A program made the position numbers and the translations under genes. This document shows, in pieces, positions 1 to 5,975 of a DNA stretch of 5,975 bases. Position 1 is the first letter of the stretch. Every line of letters begins with the position of its first letter. The notes beneath the pieces are model-generated. The model did no database searches. It saw only the letters and a program-made list of their open reading frames with translations, and was not told where the DNA came from. Source of the DNA: Pseudomonadota bacterium. Lineage in GTDB: Bacteria; Pseudomonadota; Alphaproteobacteria; UBA9655. Where the stretch lies: the NCBI GenBank assembly GCA_021809225.1, contig JAKBAL010000149.1:1-5975 (forward strand), written 5' to 3'.

Positions 1-23
1 CGTTATCTCTGCTGTTTGAGCCT

Positions 24-52
24 TTGACTATAGATTCACTGCTGAATAGAAA
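24..52 (+). promoter_or_regulatory. Candidate sigma-70 promoter for the three-gene operon
   Basis: TTGACT at 24-29 matches the -35 consensus at five of six bases. It is followed, after a 17-nt spacer, by TAGAAA at 47-52, which matches the -10 consensus at four of six. Transcription would start near 59-60 and leave a leader of about 110 nt before the ATG at 171. A second, weaker pair (TTGTGG at 58-63, TTTTAT at 81-86, also 17 nt apart) lies just downstream. In AT-rich DNA such matches arise often by chance, so the call rests only on box quality, spacing and its place ahead of the first gene. Confidence 0.33.
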
Positions 53-153
53 ATCGTTTGTGGTTAAAGCGATTAATCAATTTTATCTCACATGTGTTTT
101 TTTATTTTAATTATTTTTTTACAAATAGTCAGTTAGAGTTTTGAAAATGATAC

Positions 154-161
154 AGAAGGAG
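154..161 (+). promoter_or_regulatory. Shine-Dalgarno that sets the start of gene A
   Basis: AGAAGGAG lies 9 nt before the ATG at 171. In-frame alternatives exist at TTG 141 and ATG 147, but neither has a good SD in front, and both would put ten or so extra polar residues before the signal peptide. The SD itself lies inside the longer reading, which further favours ATG 171. Confidence 0.8.
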
Positions 162-170
162 ACCGCAAGC

Positions 171-2231
171 ATGACACGTCTAAGATTTATGGCATGCATT
201 TACCTAATTGGTTTTACTTTAGGCTTAACAGGCCTAAAAGCTGACACTGTTACAAAGGCACTCGATGAAAACAGCGTTTATAAAGAACTTTTGGCAACAA
301 AAAGTATATCTCAGCTCGAGATTTCTCCTGATAAAAAACACTTGTTACTCGTTTATTCTCAACCACAGGTATCTTCATCTGATCAAGAGACCACAAGTCA
401 ATGGTCTACAATAACTTTAGTCAAAAATGATTATCAATCAGAAAACAACCATACAGTAACCTTTCCACAAGATGTCTCTATCATTTCTCCAGTTTGGTCT
501 CCAAACTCTCAATGGGTAAGCTATTTAGGAAAGGGAGATGAATTTTTAAGTCTGTGGGTAACGCCTCCAAAAGAATTTAAACCTCGAAAAATAGTTGAGT
601 TAGACAATGATATTATTTTTTATGTGTGGTCTCCGGATGGCAAAAAATTAGCTGTTCTCGTAAATGAGTCAAGTCCTCCAGACCCTCTCAAGCGTGTTTA
701 TGGTGAAAACGAGGGAGCCCTTCAAACTCTCTATATGATTGACATCAATGATCAGCTTAAGGAAGTAGGTAAAACAGTGTTGGTGTCAGGGCCCTCTCTC
801 TTTGGAGGGAATGCAACTCTTGTGTGGACACCTGATAGTGAAGCAATTGTTTGTGGGCATACCCCACAATCCAAAGATAAAAGCGCTAGCATCCCGCAAA
901 TTGCGCTTATCAATGTTAAAACTAAAGACATTCGGACATTAGTCGAGGGAGAAGAGATGAATTTAACGGTTCAGGTGTCTCCCGATGGAAAGTGGGTATC
1001 TTACGTCACCACGAACTTTCCTGAAAAACCTCAAAGTCCTATCCCCTTGTATGGGATGGCTGCCTCTCGAGCGTGTCTCATAGACTTACAGAATACTAAA
1101 AAGAAATGTCTTGCCAAAACGCCTAATGAAAATCCTGTCCTTTTGGGGTGGAAGAAAGATGGAAAATCTCTGTTTGTTATAGATCAGGAGGGGGCTTTCT
1201 CACAAATTTATGAACTCGACTTAGCTGGAAAAGAATCTGTTACATTTTCTCACGGAAACCACTCATTAAGCCAGGTCGAAATCAGTGGATCAGGAGAATA
1301 TATTGGGTATGCAGCTTCAGACTTTAATACCCCACAAGAAGGCTATATTACTCTGATAGATAGCTTTAATCCTCAGAAAGTAACTTCTTTATCAGCTTCA
1401 CGCCCTCAAGAGGATTTTGTCGTGGAAAAGGTTCAATGGCAATCTAAAGATAAAAAGTTTGATTTAGAGGGGACGTTTATTCACCCAAAATCTCCTCAAG
1501 AAGAAACCCTCTTTCCTCTCCTCATACTTCTCACCGATTTCGGACCTCGTTCAGTTACAGGGTACGTTGGAGACTTGCCTGGCTATCCTCTTTCTTACTT
1601 AAGTTTATTGAAGAAAGGGTATGCTCTCTTTATCCCCGCTCGAAGAGGAGGAAATGGCTACGGGGCTCAGTTTCGCCAAGCAATTTATAAAGAGTTGGGA
1701 AAAGGAGACTTTGAAGATGTGATGAGTGGTATAGATACTTTGGTTGAAAAGAAGAAGGTGAATCCTCAAAAACTTGCTCTTTGGGGATGGGGGTCAGAAG
1801 GCTATCTGAGTGCTTGGGCTTTGACACAAACAGATCGGTTTAAAACGATTATTGTGGGGCAAGGAGTCTCTGATCTTATTTCTCAGGTGGGAACAACAAA
1901 TAGTCCTTCCTTACTACAAGCCATCATGGGAGAACCCTTTTGGCAGGACAGGAAGGCCTGGGATGAACAGACACCTATTTCTCATGTCAAAAGCATGAAT
2001 ACCCCAACACTCCTTCAATATGGAAATGATAGTGACATGATCTTACCCTCTCAAGGAAAAGAGCTTTATTTTCCGCTTAAAACCCGGGGAATTCCTGTAG
2101 AAATGATTACCTACCAGGAACAAGGCTATAGCTTTAATAGTCCTCATATAACCTTATTGGCTATTCAGGATCTCGAGGAATGGCTAGAGAAGTATTTAAA
2201 TCCCCAGTCAAACTCTAGCGTCAAGAAATAA
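171..2231 (+). CDS. Secreted S9 prolyl-oligopeptidase-like protein, catalytically dead paralogue
   Basis: This is a 686-residue exported protein with the S9 fold. The signal peptide is residues 1-24: basic MTRLR, a hydrophobic core, then cleavage after LKA before Asp25. Seven propeller-blade motifs follow at about 51 (ISPDKK), 109 (WSPNSQ), 153 (WSPDGK), 219 (WTPDSE), 269 (VSPDGK), 327 (WKKDGK) and 371 (ISGSGE). The hydrolase domain spans about 415-678. Aligned with gene B at a constant offset of five residues from Trp423 onward (local gaps around HGGP cancel out), nucleophile Ser536 becomes Gly541 (GHSYGG reads GWGSEG), Asp616 becomes Ser621, His648 becomes Tyr653 and oxyanion Tyr486 becomes Arg491. 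The HGGP loop reads TDFGP (455-459). Fold-supporting parts remain, such as GDFEDVMSGID and TDRFKTIIVGQGVSDL. The frame is intact, so I infer a pseudoenzyme (peptide binding, or partner of B and C) rather than a decaying gene. It is the first gene of the operon, 14 nt before B. Confidence 0.9.
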   Translation: MTRLRFMACIYLIGFTLGLTGLKADTVTKALDENSVYKELLATKSISQLEISPDKKHLLLVYSQPQVSSSDQETTSQWSTITLVKNDYQSENNHTVTFPQDVSIISPVWSPNSQWVSYLGKGDEFLSLWVTPPKEFKPRKIVELDNDIIFYVWSPDGKKLAVLVNESSPPDPLKRVYGENEGALQTLYMIDINDQLKEVGKTVLVSGPSLFGGNATLVWTPDSEAIVCGHTPQSKDKSASIPQIALINVKTKDIRTLVEGEEMNLTVQVSPDGKWVSYVTTNFPEKPQSPIPLYGMAASRACLIDLQNTKKKCLAKTPNENPVLLGWKKDGKSLFVIDQEGAFSQIYELDLAGKESVTFSHGNHSLSQVEISGSGEYIGYAASDFNTPQEGYITLIDSFNPQKVTSLSASRPQEDFVVEKVQWQSKDKKFDLEGTFIHPKSPQEETLFPLLILLTDFGPRSVTGYVGDLPGYPLSYLSLLKKGYALFIPARRGGNGYGAQFRQAIYKELGKGDFEDVMSGIDTLVEKKKVNPQKLALWGWGSEGYLSAWALTQTDRFKTIIVGQGVSDLISQVGTTNSPSLLQAIMGEPFWQDRKAWDEQTPISHVKSMNTPTLLQYGNDSDMILPSQGKELYFPLKTRGIPVEMITYQEQGYSFNSPHITLLAIQDLEEWLEKYLNPQSNSSVKK

Positions 2232-3889
2232 GAGAGGATTCAGCAATGAACAAGAAAAAATCCTCTAAGGCCCCACTACTTCTTTTTTTTGTTCTTAGTT
2301 TTTGTTTTGTGAAGAACGGATATGCTGATATTCCTTTAAAACCATTATGGACGCCGGAAGATGCTGTGACATTTCCACTGGTTACCCTAGAAGACATTTC
2401 TTCTGATGGTAAATATTCGCTCATACAATTACAGCATACTTCCCTCAAAGACGGAAAGGCTGATAAATTTTCAGATTGCGTATTGGTCAATAATGAAAAT
2501 TTGGAAATAAAAACAATTAACAAAGTGGGTCAATCATGTTCTCCTCTTCAGTTTATAAGAGAAGGGAAAGCATTTTCTTATATTCTTTATGATAAAGAAA
2601 ATAAGTCTATTCTCTTCGTTCACGACATCTCCGCTCAAAAAGAAATTCCGGTCCAAGAGCTTAAAGATAGCTATGTCAGTTTCGCTCCAGATGGCAAAAG
2701 TTTTGCTTTTATTCGTAAGGAAATACCAAAAGAAACCCCAAGGATAAAGGAAGATGATGCTCTAAAAATAAGGTCAAGCCTTTATCTGCAAAAGGTAGAT
2801 GAAAGTTTTCAACTTGTTGGAGATCCTCAATTACTGACTCCAAAGGAATTGAATTTGTATAACACTTTTTTGGAAGCTTCTTATGAATGGTCGCCCGATA
2901 GTCAAAAAATTGCTGTAGCGACAAATACGCTTATTTGGGATAGCCAACCCCTGATGGAGCTTTATATAATAGATCTCAAAGGGAATAAAGTTGAAAAAAT
3001 TGATGAAGGAGTGGAATATCTTGCCGAATTCTATTTTTCTTCTGATGGACAAAAACTAGCTTTTATGAAGGATGCCGGGGCAGGAGAGCAGAAAATCCCT
3101 ATTCAATCTTTCAAGGATCAACGGCCACAAACGATTCAGTTTTTTGATTTGAAGACGAAGAAGGCAGTGAGTCTACCAGCGATCGATGTATGGCACATAG
3201 CTGGATGGAAAGAAAATAACAAAGCCGTTATCGTGACAAAGCAAGATAAAACAAAGCAACAAATAGGCTCTCTTAATATTGAAACAAAAAAATTAGCCAT
3301 AATGGAAGTTCCCAACTTACCATCCATTAATGGTGTTACCCTTTCTCAAAATCAAAAGTTTATAGGTTTTCAAGGAGGTGATCTGCATCATCCAGCAGAG
3401 ATTTACGTTTCCAGCTTTAATCCATTTTTGCCTAAAAAAATAACCAGCTTTAATGAAAAAAATAACCTTAGCGCGATTAGATCTGAACCCGTCCGTTGGA
3501 ACTCCTTTGATGGATTAGAGATTGAGGGAATTTTAACCTATCCCCAAGAGTATAAAGCAGGAATAAAAGTTCCCTTAATTGTTTGCATTCATGGTGGTCC
3601 AGGAGGCGTTCAATCACAAAGTTTCATTGGAGGCACTGTATTTGGTCCTTATTCTCCCGCTGTTTTTGCTTCTGAAGGATATGCAACTTTAGCAGTGAAT
3701 TATAGAGGAGGACCTGGGTTTGGAGAAAAATTTGCGAAAATGGATTACAAAGATATAGGGGGAGGCGACTTTAAGGACGTCATGACAGGAGTTGATTATC
3801 TTATTAACCAAGGGATTGCTGATCCTGATCAACTGTTTATTAGAGGGCACAGTTATGGAGGCTTTTTGGCAGCATGGGCCATTGGTAAA
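2215..3889 (+). repeat. Tandem duplication, copy 1 (end of gene A plus gene B)
   Basis: This copy is matched by 4294-5975. The match begins in the last codons of gene A, crosses the SD and covers gene B up to the point equal to the window edge. Example at DNA level: the 52-nt stretch coding for PLKPLWTPED and the following residues, near the mature N-terminus, differs at only four positions between copies. Only three net codons differ in length before the nucleophile (Ser536 in B, Ser539 in C). The copies are diverged along their length, so this is an old-enough gene duplication, not an assembly artefact. Confidence 0.8.
2232..2238 (+). promoter_or_regulatory. Ribosome binding site of gene B
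   Basis: GAGAGGA begins directly after the stop codon of gene A and lies 7 nt before the ATG at 2246. The tight junction suggests translation of B on the same mRNA, possibly by reinitiation. A near-identical SD with the same 7-nt spacing stands before gene C. Confidence 0.75.
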
Positions 3890-4264
3890 ACCCATCGTTT
3901 TAAAGCAGCATCTATCGAGGCTGGGGTTGTCGATTGGATATCCGATAGTGCTCTAACAGATGGCCCCGCCCCCATGGAAGAGTTATTCGGAGGGGCTTAT
4001 TGGGAGAACTACCCAGAATGGAGAAAATCTTCCCCTATAAGTTACGTAAATAATATGAAAACACCTGCGCTCATTTTACAGGGAGCAGGTGATGCGCGTG
4101 TCTCTATTACTCAATCTATGCAACTATACAATGCGCTTAGGGCAAGAGGAGTTCCAACTCGTTTCGTCTACTATATAGGGCAGGAACACAGCATGACCGA
4201 TCCAATAGCAACTATTGATGCCATGAAAGAGAAACTTAAATGGTTCAAGGCCTATAAAAACTAA
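2246..4264 (+). CDS. Secreted S9 family peptidase (prolyl oligopeptidase/acylaminoacyl-peptidase type)
   Basis: This 672-residue serine peptidase is probably exported by Sec. The signal peptide is residues 1-27: MNKKKSSK, hydrophobic core 10-22, cleavage after GYA before Asp28. An N-terminal propeller (about 40-405) shows blade motifs at 51 (ISSDGK), 146 (FAPDGK), 215 (WSPDSQ), 263 (YFSSDG), 321 (WKENNK) and 366 (LSQNQK). The catalytic domain (about 412-670) has HGGP at 449-452, oxyanion Tyr486 in NYRGG, GGGDFKDVMTGVDYL, nucleophile Ser536 in GHSYGGF, Asp616 in GAGDARV and His648 in QEHSM. The triad is complete and the length is normal for S9C-type bacterial enzymes. Known for the family: the propeller restricts access, so short peptides are cleaved, often releasing dipeptides or acting after Pro or Ala; the specificity here cannot be read from sequence. 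Cys78 and Cys98, the only cysteines of the mature propeller and both kept in C, may form a disulfide. It lies between its dead and its active paralogue. Confidence 0.93.
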   Translation: MNKKKSSKAPLLLFFVLSFCFVKNGYADIPLKPLWTPEDAVTFPLVTLEDISSDGKYSLIQLQHTSLKDGKADKFSDCVLVNNENLEIKTINKVGQSCSPLQFIREGKAFSYILYDKENKSILFVHDISAQKEIPVQELKDSYVSFAPDGKSFAFIRKEIPKETPRIKEDDALKIRSSLYLQKVDESFQLVGDPQLLTPKELNLYNTFLEASYEWSPDSQKIAVATNTLIWDSQPLMELYIIDLKGNKVEKIDEGVEYLAEFYFSSDGQKLAFMKDAGAGEQKIPIQSFKDQRPQTIQFFDLKTKKAVSLPAIDVWHIAGWKENNKAVIVTKQDKTKQQIGSLNIETKKLAIMEVPNLPSINGVTLSQNQKFIGFQGGDLHHPAEIYVSSFNPFLPKKITSFNEKNNLSAIRSEPVRWNSFDGLEIEGILTYPQEYKAGIKVPLIVCIHGGPGGVQSQSFIGGTVFGPYSPAVFASEGYATLAVNYRGGPGFGEKFAKMDYKDIGGGDFKDVMTGVDYLINQGIADPDQLFIRGHSYGGFLAAWAIGKTHRFKAASIEAGVVDWISDSALTDGPAPMEELFGGAYWENYPEWRKSSPISYVNNMKTPALILQGAGDARVSITQSMQLYNALRARGVPTRFVYYIGQEHSMTDPIATIDAMKEKLKWFKAYKN

Positions 4265-4322
4265 GTAATCCACATACGTTTTCGCTCCCTAAGCTAACGT
4301 CAAAAAATAAGAGGACACAGAA
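4265..4322 (+). other. Spacer between genes B and C with a relic of the gene A 3' end
   Basis: The spacer of 58 nt is longer than the 14-nt A-B spacer. Its last 30 bases look like the A-B junction. The 18 bases at 4294-4311 (ctaacgtcaaaaaataag) match 2215-2232 (ctagcgtcaagaaataag) at 16 positions, including the stop codon, and the SD and 7-nt spacing follow. Read in the matching frame, 4293-4310 gives ANVKK-stop against SSVKK-stop at the end of gene A. The first 29 bases have no clear match and may mark the duplication joint. ACGTT (4276-4280) can pair with AACGT (4296-4300), but no T run follows, so it is not a terminator. Confidence 0.65.
4309..4315 (+). promoter_or_regulatory. Ribosome binding site of gene C
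   Basis: AAGAGGA lies 7 nt before the ATG at 4323. It overlaps the relic stop codon (TAA 4308-4310) copied from the end of gene A, just as the SD of gene B abuts the true gene A stop. Confidence 0.75.
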
Positions 4323-5975
4323 ATGGATAAGATAAGATTACCTAAGGCTCTTCTCCTTCACTTTGTTGTTTTCGCCTTTTGTTTTGTGAAAAATGGATAT
4401 GCTGACACTCCTTTAAAACCACTATGGACGCCGGAAGATGTTGTGACATTTCCAGCGGTTATTACACAAGGCGTTTCTTCTGACGGTAGATATTCGCTTA
4501 TAAAGTTATGGCAGACTTCTCTCGTAAATGGGAATGCTAAGCAGTCCTCTAATTGCCTATTAATCAATAATGAAAATTTGGAGACGAAAACAATTAATAA
4601 AGCGAGCGAGTCCTGCTCTCAACTTCAGTTTGTAGGAGAAGAGAAAGCATTTTCTTATATCTTTTATGATGATAATGAAAATAAGGCCACTCTCTTTGTG
4701 CAAGACATCTCCTCGCAAAAAGAATTAAAAATTCAAGGACTTGATGAAGATTTTAAGAGTTATACTTTTTCCCCAGATGGAAAAAGCTTTGCCTTTATCC
4801 GTCAAGAGGATCCAAAGCAAACTCCGAGAATAAAGGAAGATGATGGTCAAACAATAAAGCAAAGCCTTTACCTACAAAAAGTAGATGAAAAGTTTCAACC
4901 CGTCGGAACTCCTCAGTTGCTGACCCCAAAGGAGTTAAATTTGTATAATCCTTTGCTTCCATCTTCTTATCAATGGTCACCTGATAGTCAAAGAATTGTC
5001 ATCATGGCAAATACTCCTATTTGGAGGAGTCAATCGCGAATTGATCTTTACATGATAGATCTTAAAGATGATAAAATCGAAAAAATTGATGGAGAAACGG
5101 ACTATTTTGCTGACCTTAAGTTTTCTGCGGATGGACAAAAGCTAGCTTTTATAAAGTCTGAGGGTGCAGGAGAACAGAAGATTCCTCTTAAGTCTCTTAT
5201 CGAACAGCAACCACAAACGATTCAGATTTTTGATTTTAAGACGAAGAAGGCGACGAGCTTACCAGCAGTAGATATATGGCACATTGCTGGGTGGAAAGAA
5301 GATAACCAAGCCGTCATCGTGATAAAACAAGAAGGAACAAAACAACAAGTTTACTCTCTCGATATAGAAACGAAAAAACTCGCCTTAATGGAAGTTCCCA
5401 ACTTACCCTCCATTCACAATGTCATCCTTTCTCAAAATCAAAAGATTATAGGGTTTGCAGGAGAGAATCTGCATCATCCCTCGGAAATCTATGTTTCCAA
5501 TTTAGATTCATTTTCGCCTAAAAAAATAACACACTTTAATGAAAAAAATAACCTTAGCGCAATTAGGGCTGAACCCATCCGATGGAAATCTTTTGATGGA
5601 TTAGAGATTGAAGGAATTCTTACCTACCCTCAAGGGTATGAAGAAGGAACAAAGGTTCCCCTCATTGTTTCTATTCATGGAGGTCCTTCAGGAGTTCAAT
5701 CACAGACTTTCATTGGAAATAATATGTTTGGCCCCTATTCTCCAGCTGTTTTTGCTTCTGAAGGATATGCAACTCTTGTTGTGAATTATAGAGGAAGTTT
5801 GGGATATGGAGAAAAGTTTCAGCAACTAGATTACAAAGATCTAGGCGGAGGGGACTTTAAAGACGTCATGACAGGGGTTGACTACCTTATTGACCAAGGA
5901 ATCGCCGATCCACATCAACTCCTTATCAGAGGACACAGCTATGGAGGCTTTTTGGCTGCATGGATTATTGGTCAT
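4323..5975 (+). CDS. Secreted S9 family peptidase, close paralogue of gene B (3' end beyond window)
   Basis: The frame is open from ATG 4323 to the last base, 551 codons with no stop or frameshift. About 124 more residues are expected from gene B. The signal peptide is residues 1-27 (MDKIRLPK, hydrophobic core, FVKNGYA before Asp28; the last seven residues of the leader are the same as in B). The propeller carries blade motifs VSSDGR (about 51), FSPDGK (about 149), WSPDSQ (218), FSADGQ and WKEDNQ (about 324). Catalytic-domain landmarks are HGGP at 452-455, Tyr489 in NYRGS, GGGDFKDVMTGVDYL and nucleophile Ser539 in GHSYGGF. The Asp and His lie outside the window, so activity is likely but not shown. 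Cys78 and Cys98 are kept. Differences from B near the active site include NYRGSLGYG for NYRGGPGFG and HGGPSG for HGGPGG. It probably has the same kind of reaction with a shifted substrate range. Confidence 0.93.
   Translation, partial: MDKIRLPKALLLHFVVFAFCFVKNGYADTPLKPLWTPEDVVTFPAVITQGVSSDGRYSLIKLWQTSLVNGNAKQSSNCLLINNENLETKTINKASESCSQLQFVGEEKAFSYIFYDDNENKATLFVQDISSQKELKIQGLDEDFKSYTFSPDGKSFAFIRQEDPKQTPRIKEDDGQTIKQSLYLQKVDEKFQPVGTPQLLTPKELNLYNPLLPSSYQWSPDSQRIVIMANTPIWRSQSRIDLYMIDLKDDKIEKIDGETDYFADLKFSADGQKLAFIKSEGAGEQKIPLKSLIEQQPQTIQIFDFKTKKATSLPAVDIWHIAGWKEDNQAVIVIKQEGTKQQVYSLDIETKKLALMEVPNLPSIHNVILSQNQKIIGFAGENLHHPSEIYVSNLDSFSPKKITHFNEKNNLSAIRAEPIRWKSFDGLEIEGILTYPQGYEEGTKVPLIVSIHGGPSGVQSQTFIGNNMFGPYSPAVFASEGYATLVVNYRGSLGYGEKFQQLDYKDLGGGDFKDVMTGVDYLIDQGIADPHQLLIRGHSYGGFLAAWIIGH

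Larger units (their letters stand above)
1..170. other. Non-coding leader upstream of the operon
   Basis: No supportable gene lies here. One plus-strand frame is open from the window edge to a TAA at 108-110, but it has no start and no recognisable content, so it could only be the tail of an upstream gene and probably is chance. From about 94 to 123 the DNA is almost pure T/A with several T runs. It sits downstream of the best promoter candidate, so it would be part of an unstructured 5' leader of the first mRNA. An 8-bp palindrome GATTAATC lies at 71-78. No tRNA, riboswitch or convincing terminator was seen. Confidence 0.5.
4294..5975 (+). repeat. Tandem duplication, copy 2 (gene A 3' relic plus gene C)
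   Basis: This copy corresponds to 2215-3889 and is cut by the window edge. Conservation is patchy: a 27-nt block is identical in both copies (3448-3474 and 5534-5560, coding for FNEKNNLSA), as are long parts of the signal-peptide junction and the nucleophile region. Parts of the propeller have diverged much more. Confidence 0.8.

Noticed and set aside
62..90. Hairpin GGTTAA/TTAATC followed by a short T run, as a possible terminator
   Set aside because: The stem is only six pairs, AT-rich with one G-T wobble, and the T run is four bases; far weaker than a normal intrinsic terminator.
3..110. Open frame at the left edge ending at TAA 108-110, possible tail of an upstream gene
   Set aside because: 36 codons without a stop is not unusual by chance, the end is made of T-rich low-complexity codons, and no family motif is seen.
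141..170. Longer N-terminus of gene A from TTG 141 or ATG 147
   Set aside because: These starts lack a good SD and would bury the signal peptide behind polar residues, while ATG 171 has AGAAGGAG at 9 nt.
1630..1827. Minus-strand open frame inside gene A (also 2709-2924, 2831-3052, 3136-3327, 3689-3895, 4795-4980 inside B and C)
   Set aside because: Short antisense shadows of conserved S9 coding sequence with no motif or initiation signal of their own.
2221..2523. Minus-strand open frame across the start of gene B, and a similar one at 4358-4567 across the start of gene C
   Set aside because: They resemble each other only because genes B and C are duplicates. They lie fully antisense to well-supported coding sequence and have no SD or recognisable domain.
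4276..4300. Inverted repeat ACGTT/AACGT in the B-C spacer as a terminator or operator
   Set aside because: Five pairs with a 15-nt loop and an A run instead of a T run; within chance expectation and overlapping the gene A relic.
1..5975. Mobile elements, CRISPR arrays, tRNA or rRNA genes
   Set aside because: No transposase, terminal inverted repeats, regularly spaced short repeats or structural RNA signatures were seen. The large direct repeat is a gene duplication, not an insertion sequence.

Overview
The window holds three consecutive plus-strand genes for secreted proteins of the prolyl oligopeptidase superfamily (MEROPS family S9, most like the S9C acylaminoacyl-peptidase/dipeptidyl-peptidase 5 branch). 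Each has a Sec signal peptide, a roughly 380-residue beta-propeller and a C-terminal alpha/beta-hydrolase domain. The DNA is AT-rich, codon use looks even across the three genes, and the signal peptides are of Gram-negative type. This suits a low-GC Gram-negative bacterium. A host- or amoeba-associated lineage is a guess; nothing here fixes the taxon.

Layout. Positions 1-170 are a non-coding, T-rich leader with one plausible sigma-70 promoter (24-52) and a strong Shine-Dalgarno before the ATG at 171. Gene A (171-2231, 686 aa) is an intact S9-fold protein in which the nucleophile Ser, the Asp, the His and the oxyanion Tyr are all replaced, so it looks like a secreted pseudoenzyme. Gene B (2246-4264, 672 aa) starts 14 nt later and keeps a full triad (Ser536/Asp616/His648). 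Gene C (4323 to the window edge, 551 codons seen) is a close paralogue of B. It keeps the GHSYGG nucleophile motif and is cut off before its Asp and His.

The spacing (14 and 58 nt), the shared orientation, an SD before each gene and the lack of any convincing terminator point to one operon. B and C are a recent tandem duplication. The B-C spacer carries a copy of the last bases of gene A plus its stop codon and the SD, so the duplicated unit began inside the 3' end of gene A. Gene A is an older, diverged paralogue. Inferred role: B and C are exported (probably periplasmic) peptidases that clip short peptides, perhaps for nutrient scavenging. A may be a non-catalytic partner or peptide-binding protein made with them.

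I did not find a clearly new multi-component system. The most unusual element is the fully dead S9 paralogue that leads an operon of apparently active ones.
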